Assembly (NCBI RefSeq): GCF_902705875.1
Contig: NZ_CACSIK010000002.1
Coordinates: 186,001-250,000, forward strand
DNA: 64,000 bases
Reading direction: 5' to 3'
DNA from: Zhongshania aliphaticivorans
GTDB lineage: Bacteria > Pseudomonadota > Gammaproteobacteria > Pseudomonadales > Spongiibacteraceae
The position numbers and the translations under genes are program-made. Each line of letters starts with the position of its first letter. The first letter of the stretch is position 1. This document shows positions 51,164-61,137 of this stretch, in pieces. Under the pieces are notes generated by a model that was not told the origin of the DNA, made no database searches, and worked only from the letters and a program-made list of their open reading frames with translations.

Positions 51164-51871
51164 TCATGGCTTTGCTGTGGGGCGAGGCCCGAATATATCG
51201 CTGCCAATGCGTACGATTGTTGCCCCTTCTGCAATGGCTGACTCCATATCGCCAGACATGCCCATAGATAGCGTGTCTAGTGATGCCTGCGGGAAGGCAT
51301 TTTTGAGGTCGGTAAGGATGTTTTCCAGTGCCGCAAAATTTTGTCGTTGCTCTTGGGCGTTAGAGGTTTGCACCGGAATGGCCATGAGCCCACGCAAAAT
51401 AAGCCGAGGTTGCTTGAGGGCAAGGGCAGCCAGCTCTATGACGTCTGTGGCTGGGATGCCGGCTTTGCTCGACTCGTCATTCAGGTTAATTTGCAGGCAA
51501 ACGTTTAAAGGGGGTAATTCCGCTGGGCGCTGATCGTTGAGTCGAGTGATGATTTTGGCGCGGTCAACACTGTGAACCCAGTCAAAATGGCTGGCAATGG
51601 CGCGGGTTTTGTTGGTCTGAATCGGGCCGATAAAGTGCCACTGTAATTCCGGAGATGTTAGCTGTCGTTGTTTGTCTAGGGCTTCTTGAAGGTAGTTTTC
51701 GCCTAGGTGGGTTAGCCCTGCGGCTATCGCTTCGGAAATTTCTGCCGCATTGCGGGTTTTGGTCACCGCCATGAGTATTGGTGGTGATTGGCGCTGATAA
51801 AGTTGGCAGGCAGCCTCTATACGTGCCTGAATTGCTGCTATATTGTTTTGTATATTGATTTGCGTGCTCAT
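51164..51871 (-). CDS. yggS: YggS-family pyridoxal phosphate homeostasis protein
   Basis: A 235-residue PLP-binding TIM-barrel protein (PLPHP) that maintains vitamin B6 and amino-acid balance and has no known catalysis. LMAVTKTRNAAEISEAIAAGLTHLGENYLQEALDKQ carries the PLP-lysine at VTK. LQWHFIGPIQTNKTRAIASHFDWVHSVD and LSMGMSGDMESAIAEGATIVRIGSDIFG are the other signatures. It is divergent from pilT, the same arrangement as in Pseudomonas, and is the first gene of the leftward operon. Confidence 0.96.
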   Translation of the reverse strand: MSTQINIQNNIAAIQARIEAACQLYQRQSPPILMAVTKTRNAAEISEAIAAGLTHLGENYLQEALDKQRQLTSPELQWHFIGPIQTNKTRAIASHFDWVHSVDRAKIITRLNDQRPAELPPLNVCLQINLNDESSKAGIPATDVIELAALALKQPRLILRGLMAIPVQTSNAQEQRQNFAALENILTDLKNAFPQASLDTLSMGMSGDMESAIAEGATIVRIGSDIFGPRPTAKP

Positions 51872-52101
51872 GATTAAAGTATGCCTTATGAGACCTTCTT
51901 GTCCATCGCCTTAGAATAAAACCTAGATTAAGTGTGGCGCGGCCTATAGTAACAGGCAATTGGCATCATTTTATGCTGTACGACCCACTACTGCGCGGTA
52001 TACAGTTTTAGTCTTAGAGTTAGCTTTGCCGCTTAATTTGGCATACAAAGAATGCAGAGCCCGTCCGCTGAAACTTGTTTTGATGCCGCTTGAGGACTTT
52101 C

Positions 52102-53136
52102 ATGGATATCACAGAATTACTCGCTTTTAGTGCCAAACAGAATGCATCTGACCTGCATTTGTCTGCAGGCTTGCCGCCGATGATTCGTGTTGACGGTGAT
52201 GTGCGGCGTATTAATTTGCCACCGCTAGAGCATCGTGAAGTACACGCCTTAATTTATGAGATTATGAATGACCGCCAACGTCGCGATTACGAAGAGTTTT
52301 TAGAGACAGACTTTTCGTTTGAAGTGCCCGGCGTAGCCCGATTTAGGGTGAATGCCTTTAACCAGAACCGTGGCGCGGGTGCGGTTTTCCGTACCATTCC
52401 CTCTAAGGTATTGTCCTTGGAAGACCTTGGCATGGGGCAGGTTTTTAGAGATATTTCGATGATTCCGCGTGGTTTGGTGCTGGTCACAGGGCCAACGGGT
52501 TCGGGTAAATCAACAACCTTAGCGGCCATGATTGACTATATTAATGATAATAAATTTGATCATATATTGACGATTGAAGACCCTATTGAATTTGTTCACG
52601 AGTCCAAAAAATGCCTGCTGAACCAGCGCGAGGTTCACCGCGACACCCACGGTTTTAATGAGGCGCTGCGATCAGCCTTGCGTGAAGACCCCGATATTAT
52701 CTTGGTTGGTGAATTGCGAGACCTTGAAACGATTCGCTTAGCACTCACTGCGGCAGAAACAGGGCATTTGGTCTTTGGTACATTGCATACCACGTCAGCA
52801 GCTAAAACCATTGACCGGGTTGTGGATGTGTTTCCAGGTGAAGAAAAGGCCATGGTGCGCTCAATGCTGTCGGAATCGCTGCAAGCGGTTATTTCACAAA
52901 CGTTATTGAAGAAGCCGGGCGGTGGACGGGTTGCAGCCCATGAAATCATGATCGGTACGCCAGCCATTCGGAATTTAATTCGCGAAGATAAGATCGCCCA
53001 GATGTATTCAGCCATTCAGTCTGGCGCTGCAGTTGGCATGCAGACCATCGATCAGTGTTTGAAAGACCTACTGCAAAAACATTTAATTAATCGAGATGCG
53101 GCGCGCAGTAAAGCCCGTTTCCCTGAAAATTTTTAA
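52102..53136 (+). CDS. pilT: Type IV pilus retraction ATPase PilT
   Basis: Hexameric ATPase at the inner-membrane base that retracts type IV pili and drives twitching. The N-terminal PAS-like domain has DLHLSAGLPPMIRVDGDVRRINLPPL. Walker A is GPTGSGKST (around residue 130-138), the Asp box LTIEDPIEFVHESK, Walker B IILVGELRD and the His box GHLVFGTLHTTSA. AHEIMIGTPAIRNLIREDKIAQM is the C-terminal PilT motif (AIRNLIRE) needed for retraction. 344 residues from ATG 52102, which has GAGGA six bases upstream. Confidence 0.97.
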   Translation: MDITELLAFSAKQNASDLHLSAGLPPMIRVDGDVRRINLPPLEHREVHALIYEIMNDRQRRDYEEFLETDFSFEVPGVARFRVNAFNQNRGAGAVFRTIPSKVLSLEDLGMGQVFRDISMIPRGLVLVTGPTGSGKSTTLAAMIDYINDNKFDHILTIEDPIEFVHESKKCLLNQREVHRDTHGFNEALRSALREDPDIILVGELRDLETIRLALTAAETGHLVFGTLHTTSAAKTIDRVVDVFPGEEKAMVRSMLSESLQAVISQTLLKKPGGGRVAAHEIMIGTPAIRNLIREDKIAQMYSAIQSGAAVGMQTIDQCLKDLLQKHLINRDAARSKARFPENF

Positions 53137-53174
53137 TGCTTCTCTAGTAGAGGCGTCAGGTTGAGGGTAAGACC

Positions 53175-54332
53175 TTGGAAATTGAAAAGTTACTAAGAAT
53201 TATGCAGGAAAAAGGCGCCTCGGATTTGTTTATCTCTGCGGGCGTTGCACCTTCAATCAAGGTAAACGGACAGATGGTGCCGATGAGCAGCAATACCCTC
53301 AGCCCGGAAAAGGCCCGGGAGGTGGTGCTGGGGGTGATGAATGATCAACAGCGCCGGGAATTTGTTAGGGATAAAGAGTGTAATTTCGCCATTAGTTTAC
53401 GCGGGATTGGCCGCTTCCGGGTAAGTGCGTTTTATCAGCGGAATTTGGTTGGTATGGTGCTGCGTAGAATAGAGATGAATATTCCAACCTCGGACTCACT
53501 CGGGCTGCCAGAGATTATCAAAGAGTTGGCGATGACCAAACGCGGTCTGATTATTTTTGTTGGCGCCACGGGTACCGGTAAGTCGACCTCATTGGCGTCA
53601 ATGATTGGTCATCGCAATGAGAACTCTCGCGGTCATATTATTACGGTCGAAGACCCTATTGAATTTGTCCATCAGCACCGAGGTTGTATTGTTACCCAGC
53701 GTGAGGTGGGTATCGATACCGAGTCGTTTGAAGTGGCCCTTAAAAATATGCTGCGGCAGGCCCCCGACGTTATCATGATCGGTGAGGTTCGTACCCGTGA
53801 AGCCATGGAACAAGCCATTACGTTTGCGGAAACCGGCCATTTGTGTCTGTGTACCCTGCACGCGAATAACGCCAACCAAGCATTAGACCGCATTTTGCAT
53901 TTCTTTCCGGGTGAGCGACACCAGCAGTTATGGATGGACCTGTCCTTGAATTTAAAAGCGATGGTGGCTCAGCAGTTGGTGCCAACTCGCGACGGTGAGG
54001 GTCGGCGTGCATGTGTAGAGATTTTATTGAATAGCCCGCTGGCCTCTGACCTAATTCGTAAAGGCGATGTGGCCGGTGTTAAAGATTTAATGAGGCAGTC
54101 TACCGAGCTGGGCATGCAAACCTTTGATCAGGCGCTTTACGATTTATATGTGAGCGGCGATATTACTTACGAAGATGCCATAGCACACGCTGACTCAGCC
54201 AATGATTTACGCTTATTGATTAAACTCGGTGCGGATAATAATCCAGAGCAAATGACGAAAATGGCGGGAGGCTTGACCATGGAGGACGAGGAGCCTGGTC
54301 ACCCACCGTCGCGAGGCGGTTATTTGCGATAG
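53175..54332 (+). CDS. pilU: Type IV pilus retraction ATPase PilU
   Basis: PilT paralogue that assists retraction. MEIEKLLRIMQEKGASDLFISAGVAPSIKVNGQM is the N-terminal domain, Walker A GATGTGKST, Asp box ITVEDPIEFVHQHRG, Walker B VIMIGEVRTREAM, His box GHLCLCTLHANN. The C-terminus is longer than in PilT, ending in an acidic, Pro-rich tail (EDEEPGHPPSRGG). The start codon is TTG at 53175 with GAGGG upstream; it gives the N-terminus known for PilU, so the rare start is likely real. It starts 38 bases after pilT. Confidence 0.96.
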   Translation: MEIEKLLRIMQEKGASDLFISAGVAPSIKVNGQMVPMSSNTLSPEKAREVVLGVMNDQQRREFVRDKECNFAISLRGIGRFRVSAFYQRNLVGMVLRRIEMNIPTSDSLGLPEIIKELAMTKRGLIIFVGATGTGKSTSLASMIGHRNENSRGHIITVEDPIEFVHQHRGCIVTQREVGIDTESFEVALKNMLRQAPDVIMIGEVRTREAMEQAITFAETGHLCLCTLHANNANQALDRILHFFPGERHQQLWMDLSLNLKAMVAQQLVPTRDGEGRRACVEILLNSPLASDLIRKGDVAGVKDLMRQSTELGMQTFDQALYDLYVSGDITYEDAIAHADSANDLRLLIKLGADNNPEQMTKMAGGLTMEDEEPGHPPSRGGYLR

Positions 54333-54343
54333 CAGGCGCAATT

Positions 54344-54766
54344 TTAGGGCTCACGCATCCAGCTTTCTAATATTATCGCGGCACTGCGGCTGTCTATTGA
54401 TTGGTTTTTAAAATCCCGGGAACCGGTGTCATCGATAATGTCGCCGCGCGCTTCAAAGCTGCTAAGACGTTCATCTGCAAAATGCACAGTAATACCAAAG
54501 CGGCCATGTATTCGGTTGCCAAATTTACGCGCCCGCAGAGACATCTCAGAGGTGCTGCCATCCATATTTAATGGCAGACCCACAATGACCGCATCTGGCT
54601 TCCAGTTAAGTAGCAGTGCCTCGATATCTTCCCAGCGTGGAATGCCGTCTTTGGCTTGCAGTGAGGCTTGCGGGCTGGCGGTTCCTGTCAGGGTTTGGCC
54701 CACGGCGCAGCCAATCCAGCGTAAACCAAAGTCAAAGCTGAGAAGTGTTTTTTCTTTGTGAGTCAT
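54344..54766 (-). CDS. ruvX: Putative Holliday-junction resolvase RuvX/YqgF
   Basis: RNase H-like nuclease of 140 residues, essential in many bacteria and also linked to rRNA 5'-end processing. LLSFDFGLRWIGCAVGQTLTGTASPQ has the first catalytic Asp, WKPDAVIVGLPLNMDGSTSEMSLRARKFGNRI is the central signature, and VHFADERLSSFEAR has the second acidic pair. It ends 12 bases from the convergent pilU stop. Last gene of the leftward gshB-tonB-yqgE-ruvX operon. Confidence 0.94.
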   Translation of the reverse strand: MTHKEKTLLSFDFGLRWIGCAVGQTLTGTASPQASLQAKDGIPRWEDIEALLLNWKPDAVIVGLPLNMDGSTSEMSLRARKFGNRIHGRFGITVHFADERLSSFEARGDIIDDTGSRDFKNQSIDSRSAAIILESWMREP

Positions 54767-54781
54767 TGCGTTGCGGGTTTC

Positions 54782-55351
54782 CTAAGCGTGGCCGCTATCC
54801 GGTGCAATTTGGGAAAAATGTATCCCAAGAATTGCCAGCGCGGCGTCAACTTTGTTTTCTGCCGATACGTCAAAGATAACATGTTCACTAGCGGGCACGG
54901 TTAACCATGTGCTCTCTTGCAGCTCTTCTTCGAGCTGGCCGGCATCCCAGCCGGCGTAGCCAAGAGCAATCAGGCTTTGACTCGGGCCGCGGTCGCGGGC
55001 GATGGCATCAAGAATGTCGAGTGAGGTTGTTAGGGTGACGCTGTCAGTGACGTTTACACTAGCTTCCCACTGCTGCTCATCACGGGGGTGTAAGACAAAG
55101 CCGCGATCGGTGTGAACCGGGCCGCCAGCGTATACAGGTTGGCGGTGGTTGTAGACATGGCCGTCAAAATCCAATTGTTCCAGAATTTCATCTACATCGA
55201 TATCTAGGGGGCGATTGATAATAATCCCCATCGCCCCCTGTGCGTCATGCTCGCAGAGATAGGTGATGCTATGGCTAAAAAAACCGTCTTTGAGCGCAGG
55301 GAGTGCGATCAAAAAGTGATTTTTAAAGGATTGGAAGGAAGTGTCTGTCAT
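54782..55351 (-). CDS. YqgE/AlgH family protein
   Basis: A 189-residue protein of the UPF0301/DUF179 (YqgE/AlgH) family, function unclear; AlgH was first linked to alginate gene regulation in Pseudomonas. FKNHFLIALPALKDGFFSHSITYLCEHDAQGAMGIIINRPL is the signature start. VYAGGPVHTDRGFVLH and ALGYAGWDAGQLEEELQESTWL are conserved later. I start at the ATG at 55351, since the family begins close to the FKNHFLIAMP segment; an upstream ATG at 55384 would add eleven residues. It precedes ruvX by 15 bases, a widespread pairing. Confidence 0.93.
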   Translation of the reverse strand: MTDTSFQSFKNHFLIALPALKDGFFSHSITYLCEHDAQGAMGIIINRPLDIDVDEILEQLDFDGHVYNHRQPVYAGGPVHTDRGFVLHPRDEQQWEASVNVTDSVTLTTSLDILDAIARDRGPSQSLIALGYAGWDAGQLEEELQESTWLTVPASEHVIFDVSAENKVDAALAILGIHFSQIAPDSGHA

Positions 55352-55412
55352 GGTGCTAAGTATCGGTGAATTTAGCGCAAACACAAGCCGCTTAGCTATT
55401 TAATCAGTAAGA

Positions 55413-56297
55413 TTAGCCTTGATCGGTTTTGAGTGACTGGCGCTCAAAGCGCCAAGTGCGAACAATCCCCAGGCGGTTCTTGCCGTCTAAAACGTCACTG
55501 GGAATGGCCTCGTAAGGGGCGGCTAAGCGCACAATACGGTGTGCTGCGCGGTCTAAAATGGCATTGCCAGAACTACTCAAAATACGAACTTCGTCAATGC
55601 TGCCGTCGGGCATTAACATCAATAATAAACGGAGCTCGCCTTCTATGCCTTGTGAGCGGGCATCATCGGGGTAATGCGCGTTACCAATGGCTTCGACTTT
55701 CTTTTCCCAGCGATTTAAATATAAGGCATCTGGGGAACCCTTGGTGGCAACAGAGGTAATAAATTTTGGCCGAGGCATGCGGGCGTAATTTTGATTCAGC
55801 TTTTCTAGTTGAGCTTCTAGTGCAGAAATATTGTCACTGAGTTGGCTGTTGGCGTCGCTGCCATCCCATTGTTGCTGCTGGTGAATCATCTGGGTTTGCT
55901 GTGGGGTTGTGCGGCGGTTTGCTGCAGTGGTGGTGCTGAGTAATGATGCCGCGGGTGTATCTGGGGCTGATTTAGCTAGCTTTAATACTTTATCGTTTTG
56001 AATGTCGTTGTTGTGAAAGGCGCTTTCGCTTGTGGTGCTGAGTTCGGCTTTTTCTTTTAAGAGACCGCTGCCAACTTGGTCGTATTGGGCTAAGTAATCG
56101 GCCTTGTCCGGCGCGGTATTACTCTGATATTGGGCAAGGGTGATATCTAGGCTGGGTAATTTGATGCTCATCTCTGGCTGAGTAAAGGTAATACCCAAGA
56201 TCAGCGCGAGATGCATTGCTGTTGCTACGATAATAATAAAGCCCAGCCTTTGCGGCTGGACTTGTTCTTCGGCAAAGGGAGGCGCCGTTGCTGTCAT
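55413..56297 (-). CDS. TonB-family energy transducer
   Basis: A 294-residue inner-membrane-anchored protein with one N-terminal helix (LGFIIIVATAMHLALILGITF), a long low-complexity periplasmic linker and a C-terminal TonB domain (about residues 200-285): KKVEAIGNAHYPDDARSQGIEGELRLLLMLMPDGSIDEVRILSSSGNAILDRAAHRIVRLAAPYEAIP. The linker is Gln/Ser-rich rather than Pro/Lys-rich. No ExbB/ExbD or receptor is adjacent. In Pseudomonas the equivalent gene (tonB3, next to gshB and pilG) is connected with twitching motility, which fits this position. Confidence 0.88.
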   Translation of the reverse strand: MTATAPPFAEEQVQPQRLGFIIIVATAMHLALILGITFTQPEMSIKLPSLDITLAQYQSNTAPDKADYLAQYDQVGSGLLKEKAELSTTSESAFHNNDIQNDKVLKLAKSAPDTPAASLLSTTTAANRRTTPQQTQMIHQQQQWDGSDANSQLSDNISALEAQLEKLNQNYARMPRPKFITSVATKGSPDALYLNRWEKKVEAIGNAHYPDDARSQGIEGELRLLLMLMPDGSIDEVRILSSSGNAILDRAAHRIVRLAAPYEAIPSDVLDGKNRLGIVRTWRFERQSLKTDQG

Positions 56298-57262
56298 TGC
56301 ATACTCGGGGTTGCATTGGCGAGTTTAGCGGCAATGCAATCCATAAGTTGGCCGGCTATGTCGGTGCCGAATTGGTTGTCAATTTCGCGAATGCAGGTTG
56401 GGCTGGTGACGTTAATTTCAGTCAAGGCGTCGCCTATAATATCTAAGCCGACAAACAATAAGCCTTTTTCTCGTGCGACAGGGCCAACGGCCGCGGCTAT
56501 GCGCCGGTCTGAGTCGCTAAGGGCCTGAGCTCGACCGGTACCGCCTGCGGCGAGATTGCCCCTGGTTTCGCCTTTGGCTGGAATGCGGGCAAGACAGTAG
56601 GGAGCGGGCTCGCCGTCGATGAGTAATATTCGTTTATCGCCGTCACGAATTTCAGGTAGGTATACCTGGGCCATAATGGTGGTTTGGCCGTGGTTGGTTA
56701 ATGTCTCTAGGATTACGCCAACATTTGGATCGTCGGGTTTCAGCCGGAAAATAGAGCTTCCCCCCATGCCGTCTAAGGGTTTCATAATGACATCGCCATG
56801 TTCGGCGTGGAAGGCCCGTAAACGCGTTTGATCGCGGCTGACAAGATGGGTGGGGCCACACTCTGGGAACTGCAGTGCAAATAACTTTTCATTGCAGTCA
56901 CGTAAGCTGCTAGGCCTATTCACTACCCAAGCACCTTGACGATCAGCGAGCTCTAAAATATGCGTGGCATAGAGAAACTCATTATCGAACGGCGGATCTT
57001 TACGCATCAGAATGACATCGAGATCACCAAGACGAGTTTCACTTTTATCGCTAAGTTCGTAAAAGTGGTCGGGATTTCTGAATACGGCTAGGGATTGGGT
57101 TGATGCCCAAGCTTCACCTGCACTGACATAAAGGTCGGCTGGTGTCATATAGCTTATTTGCCAGTTGCGCTCTGCTGCTGCCCATAACATGGCCAATGTT
57201 GAATCTTTCTTGTAAGTGATGCGTTCGATGGGGTCCATCACAACGCCAAGACGTATAGTCAT
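56294..57262 (-). CDS. gshB: Glutathione synthetase
   Basis: Joins gamma-glutamylcysteine and glycine with ATP. ATP-grasp fold of 322 residues. LGVVMDPIERITYKKDSTLAMLWAA is the N-terminus, DVILMRKDPPFDNEFLYATHILELAD the substrate segment, DVIMKPLDGMGGSSIFRL the ATP-grasp loop, and DIIGDALTEINVTSPTCIREID the metal-binding C-terminal motif. The stop overlaps the tonB-family start by four bases. It is divergent from pilG across 382 bp. Confidence 0.96.
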   Translation of the reverse strand: MTIRLGVVMDPIERITYKKDSTLAMLWAAAERNWQISYMTPADLYVSAGEAWASTQSLAVFRNPDHFYELSDKSETRLGDLDVILMRKDPPFDNEFLYATHILELADRQGAWVVNRPSSLRDCNEKLFALQFPECGPTHLVSRDQTRLRAFHAEHGDVIMKPLDGMGGSSIFRLKPDDPNVGVILETLTNHGQTTIMAQVYLPEIRDGDKRILLIDGEPAPYCLARIPAKGETRGNLAAGGTGRAQALSDSDRRIAAAVGPVAREKGLLFVGLDIIGDALTEINVTSPTCIREIDNQFGTDIAGQLMDCIAAKLANATPSMQ

Positions 57263-57644
57263 TTTGTTACCTGTGTCTAAAACTTGGCAAGCAGGCGTTG
57301 TTCTGTGCCTGTGCTGTGCTAATAATTGCTCGACTCTTATTTAACGACTCTGCCACTCTTTAGTGTGTTGTACGCGATGAATTTGGTCTTTTATATCTGT
57401 GCAAGCACATATATTAGCCATTTCGCTTTGCCAGAGTGTGAATGTTAAGTTCGAGCAGCGGTTTTTGCTTGCCATAGAATAACGCAAAAACAGCAAAACT
57501 TTGCCTATTCGAGCAATTTTGCTTTACTGGCATCACTGGGTGATGGTGCCAGAGCGCGTTACGTGGTAAAAAAACCACCTCTGTGCGAGAAGACATTGGA
57601 CGGTTGGCGCATCAAAACTAAGCATCACAAGGTTACCAATTCTT
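57263..57644. other. 382-bp divergent intergenic region between gshB and pilG
   Basis: No gene. It holds several inverted repeats: GTTTTTGC/GCAAAAAC around a 15-nt loop (about 57461-57491), ATCAC-tgg-GTGAT (about 57530-57542) and GTGGT-aaaaaaa-ACCAC (about 57560-57577). They are close to the pilG start and could shape its transcript; I find no clear promoter match. Confidence 0.5.
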
Positions 57645-58037
57645 ATGGAAGTTAATTTTTCCGACCTAAAAGTTATGATTATCGACGATAGCAAGACGAT
57701 TCGTCGGACTACCGAAACATTGCTGGCCAAAGAAGGCTGCACCGTGGTTACCGCGGTAGACGGCTTTGATGCCTTGGCAAAAATTGCGGACACTAAGCCG
57801 GATATTATTTTTGTCGACATTATGATGCCGCGTTTAGACGGCTATCAGACGTGTGCCTTAATTAAAAATAATACTGAATTTAAGTCCACTCCCGTGATTA
57901 TGTTGTCCAGTAAGGACGGCTTGTTCGATAAAGCGAAAGGCCGTATTGTTGGTTCAGATCAATACCTAACCAAGCCCTTTAGTAAGGCTGAGTTACTTGA
58001 CGCCATTCAAAGCCATGTTCAGATCACGCAGGTCTAA
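57645..58037 (+). CDS. pilG: Twitching motility response regulator PilG
   Basis: A 130-residue single-domain receiver (CheY-like) of the Pil-Chp system, acting on pilus extension. LKVMIIDDSKTIRRTTETLLAKEG has the acidic pocket. The phospho-acceptor is the Asp in FVDIMMPRLDGYQ (around residue 60). MLSSKDG and QYLTKPFSKAELLDAI give the conserved Ser and Lys. First gene of the pilG-pilH-pilI-pilJ-chpA operon. Confidence 0.95.
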   Translation: MEVNFSDLKVMIIDDSKTIRRTTETLLAKEGCTVVTAVDGFDALAKIADTKPDIIFVDIMMPRLDGYQTCALIKNNTEFKSTPVIMLSSKDGLFDKAKGRIVGSDQYLTKPFSKAELLDAIQSHVQITQV

Positions 58038-58133
58038 ACAGCTACGTGTTAATTAAACGAAGAAGCCGGTTATGGAGACTGGTTAAGACCGCATTATAGA
58101 TTGGCACTGCGGTACTTATGATGAGGAAAAAAA

Positions 58134-58496
58134 ATGCCACGGGTTCTTATTATCGATGATTCACCAACAGAAATTTTTAAGATTTCAGAGATCCTTAGTA
58201 AAAATGGCTATGAAGTGTTGACTGCAGAAAGTGGTGAGCAGGGCTTAGGTATTGCCAAGCAGGAAATGCCTGATGTGGTTCTGATGGATATCGTTATGCC
58301 GGGCCTGAATGGATTTCAGGCTACCCGACAACTAAGCCGTGACCCTGATACCAGTGGTATCCCCATTATTATTGTGACCACCAAAGATCAAGAAACGGAT
58401 CGTTTGTGGGGGCAGCGCCAAGGTGCAAAGGGATATTTAACCAAGCCGGTAGACAGCAAAGGCCTGCTTAAGGCGATTGACGCCGTACTCAATTAA
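58134..58496 (+). CDS. pilH: Twitching motility response regulator PilH
   Basis: A 120-residue receiver that works with PilG, influencing retraction or acting as phosphate sink. RVLIIDDSPTEIFKISEILSKNGYEVLTAESG has the acidic pocket. The acceptor Asp is in VVLMDIVMPGLNGFQ (around residue 52), with TTKDQET and KGYLTKPVDSKGLLKAI giving Thr and Lys. It starts 96 bases after pilG, and pilI follows 19 bases after its stop. Confidence 0.95.
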   Translation: MPRVLIIDDSPTEIFKISEILSKNGYEVLTAESGEQGLGIAKQEMPDVVLMDIVMPGLNGFQATRQLSRDPDTSGIPIIIVTTKDQETDRLWGQRQGAKGYLTKPVDSKGLLKAIDAVLN

Positions 58497-58515
58497 GTGC
58501 GCTGCTGGGTAATTT

Positions 58516-59055
58516 ATGTCTGAATCATTGTCATTTGATTATTTGCAGGCTTTAGCGGCTCGGTGTCGTGAAGAGTTTACTGCGCTTCCCAGTGCCCGTG
58601 ATAATCATGTGGTTACTTGGAGTGGCGTGGGTTTTCGCGTTGCTGGCCAGCACTGCGTCACGGCGATGGATGACATAGCAGAGGTGCTGACCGAGCCAGC
58701 GGTGACTCGCTTGCCCGGTGTAAAGCCCTGGGTACGAGGTGTGGCTAATGTGCGTGGTCGCTTATTGCCCTTGGTAGACTTAAGTGCGTATTTAAATCAA
58801 GCGGCTGCTACAGAGCAGCGTCAGCGGCGGGTATTGGTTATCGAAAAAGGCGAAATATACCTTGGTCTTATCGTGGATGAGGTGTTTGGTATGCAGCACT
58901 TTGATGCTGAAACGTTTCGTTTAGAGGGTGAGCTGCGGGTTGCTGCTTTAGCGCCTTATATTCAAGGGTGTTATCAATATGAACAGCATCAGTGGGTGGT
59001 ATTTCGCCCTGTACAATTAATAGAAGATAGTAATTTTTATACCGTGGCAGCATAA
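58516..59055 (+). CDS. pilI: Twitching motility adaptor PilI (CheW-like)
   Basis: A 179-residue CheW-domain scaffold linking the receptor PilJ to the kinase ChpA. WSGVGFRVAGQHCVTAMDDIAEVLTEPAVTRLPGVKPWVRGVANVRGRLLPLVDL is the CheW signature, with the conserved RG-N-RG--LP stretch. VLVIEKGEIYLGLIVDEVFGMQHF is the second half. Located between pilH and pilJ in the usual order. Confidence 0.94.
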   Translation: MSESLSFDYLQALAARCREEFTALPSARDNHVVTWSGVGFRVAGQHCVTAMDDIAEVLTEPAVTRLPGVKPWVRGVANVRGRLLPLVDLSAYLNQAAATEQRQRRVLVIEKGEIYLGLIVDEVFGMQHFDAETFRLEGELRVAALAPYIQGCYQYEQHQWVVFRPVQLIEDSNFYTVAA

Positions 59056-59103
59056 GCTCGGAATTTAACGTAAAAGCTAATATAGCACTGGGAGTTCGGG
59101 TAA

Positions 59104-61137
59104 ATGAAAGCAGGTAATCAAGGCGCTTTGGCACGATTGCGAGCCAGCCGTGTTGTTAGTGTGCTCGTTATAATTATTCTGGCGGGGTTTATCGGCGCTG
59201 GGTTAAATACTTTCATTATCTTGCGTGATGCAGATTATGATCAGCGTTATCTGGAATTGACCAGTGAAATGCGCTTATACGCCCAGCAGATAGCAAACAC
59301 CTCGCGGGAGGCGGCGCTGGGTGATAAGGCAAGCTTTGATACGTTGGCTCGTGCCCAGCGAAATTTTGAGCAAGCTAGGGCAACATTAGTGAATGGCGGT
59401 AAAGGACTGCCCTCCCCAGCGGCGATGCTAGGCGATGATATAGACCGCTTAAATTCATTATGGGCTCAGGTGGACAGCGCCGTAGACACCATTACCGGTA
59501 ACAGTGAGCGCATTGTTTTTTTGTATCAGGTTGCTGAAAACCTAAGCCAACAACTTCCTGAGTTACAGAGCAACAATAATAAAATTGTCGATATTTTATT
59601 AACAAGTGGCAGCTCAGCAAAACAAGTAGCAATTGCCCAGCGGCAGTCATGGTTGGCCGAGCGGATTGGGCGCCACGTTGACCTCATGATTGGTGGCGGT
59701 GATGCAGCGACCCAAGCAGCTGAGCAATTTACCAATGATGCTAATGAGTTTGCCGCGGTTTTAAATGGCATGATTAAAGGAGATAGCAGCAAAGGTATCG
59801 CGCGTGTCAGTCGTAGTAACGCCCAAGCGGTTTTGGCGTCTATTGAGACTTCTTTTCAGCAGCTAAGCGGCTCAATGGAAAGTGTTTTTGAGGCATCTCC
59901 TGAATTATTAAAGTCATCTCAAGCTGCTATTTTGATTGCGGCAACAGTGCCGGACATCACTCAAGTAACCAGTAATCTGTCCTCAGCTATTGCAACGCTT
60001 TCTGATAAGCGACCTTTGTCGTTTGCGAGCGCATTGATTTTTGTTGGTGTCATTTTAATTGGCTTGGCAGTGTTGGCTTGGTTGTCTATGCGTACCACGC
60101 AGATGCGCTTGCGCGAGACAGCTGACGCTAACGAACGAAATCAAACGGCGATATTGCGTTTACTTGATGAGCTGGCTGACCTTGCAGATGGTGACCTCAC
60201 GACGTCGGCAACGGTAACAGAAGATTTCACCGGTGCCATTGCGGACTCGATTAACTATACCATTGACCAATTACGGGTACTGGTATCACAGATTAATGAA
60301 ACCGCCGTGGAAGTATCGTCGGCGGCACAGAACTCTCAGTCTACCGCCTTAACTCTGGCGCAGGCTTCAGAGAGTCAGGCTAAAGAAATAGCGGGTGCAT
60401 CTGCGGCTATTTCAGAGATGGCACAAACCATCGACCGGGTATCTTCCAACGCTAGGGAGTCTGCGACAGTTGCACAGCGTTCGGTTGCTATCGCAAATAC
60501 CGGTGCAGAGGTGGTGCAAAATACCATCAAAGGTATGGATAACATCCGCGAGCAGATTCAGGAAACCTCGAAGCGAATTAAACGCCTAGGTGAATCCTCA
60601 CAGGAAATCGGTGATATCGTTTCTTTGATTAATGATATTGCTGACCAAACCAATATTCTGGCATTGAATGCAGCGATTCAGGCATCGATGGCGGGTGATG
60701 CAGGCCGCGGTTTCGCCGTGGTTGCGGACGAAGTCCAGCGTTTGGCTGAGCGATCTTCCGGTGCGACAAAGCAGATTGAAGCCTTGGTAAAAGCGATTCA
60801 ATCCGATACCAATGAGGCGGTTATCTCCATGGAGCAAACCACTTCTGAGGTGGTACGTGGTGCGCGGCTTGCCCAAGATGCGGGTACGGCCTTGACTGAA
60901 ATCGAAGCGGTATCGCAGGAATTGGCGGAGCTGATTCAGAACATATCTAGTGCGGCAGCGGATCAGGCCGTGTCTGCTGGACAAATATCTTCTACGATGC
61001 AAATTATTCAACAAATCACCTCGCAAACCTCGGCAGGCTCTACCGAAACGGCTAGATCAATTGGGGCGTTGGCAGAAATGACAAATGATCTGCGTAGCTC
61101 GGTAGCCGGTTTCACATTGCCAGAGCAGCAGCGCTGA
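59104..61137 (+). CDS. pilJ: Twitching motility methyl-accepting receptor PilJ
   Basis: A 677-residue chemoreceptor of the Pil-Chp system. Transmembrane helix 1 is about residues 15-38 ([21 protein letters not shown]). The periplasmic region has two PilJ-type helical modules. Transmembrane helix 2 is about 303-325 ([21 protein letters not shown]), followed by a HAMP-like linker with [15 protein letters not shown]. The cytoplasmic signalling tip is [20 protein letters not shown]...[17 protein letters not shown] (around residues 510-560). It has the AIQAS variant where many receptors have AIEAA, as PilJ proteins do. Confidence 0.95.
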   Translation: MKAGNQGALARLRASRVVSVLVIIILAGFIGAGLNTFIILRDADYDQRYLELTSEMRLYAQQIANTSREAALGDKASFDTLARAQRNFEQARATLVNGGKGLPSPAAMLGDDIDRLNSLWAQVDSAVDTITGNSERIVFLYQVAENLSQQLPELQSNNNKIVDILLTSGSSAKQVAIAQRQSWLAERIGRHVDLMIGGGDAATQAAEQFTNDANEFAAVLNGMIKGDSSKGIARVSRSNAQAVLASIETSFQQLSGSMESVFEASPELLKSSQAAILIAATVPDITQVTSNLSSAIATLSDKRPLSFASALIFVGVILIGLAVLAWLSMRTTQMRLRETADANERNQTAILRLLDELADLADGDLTTSATVTEDFTGAIADSINYTIDQLRVLVSQINETAVEVSSAAQNSQSTALTLAQASESQAKEIAGASAAISEMAQTIDRVSSNARESATVAQRSVAIANTGAEVVQNTIKGMDNIREQIQETSKRIKRLGESSQEIGDIVSLINDIADQTNILALNAAIQASMAGDAGRGFAVVADEVQRLAERSSGATKQIEALVKAIQSDTNEAVISMEQTTSEVVRGARLAQDAGTALTEIEAVSQELAELIQNISSAAADQAVSAGQISSTMQIIQQITSQTSAGSTETARSIGALAEMTNDLRSSVAGFTLPEQQR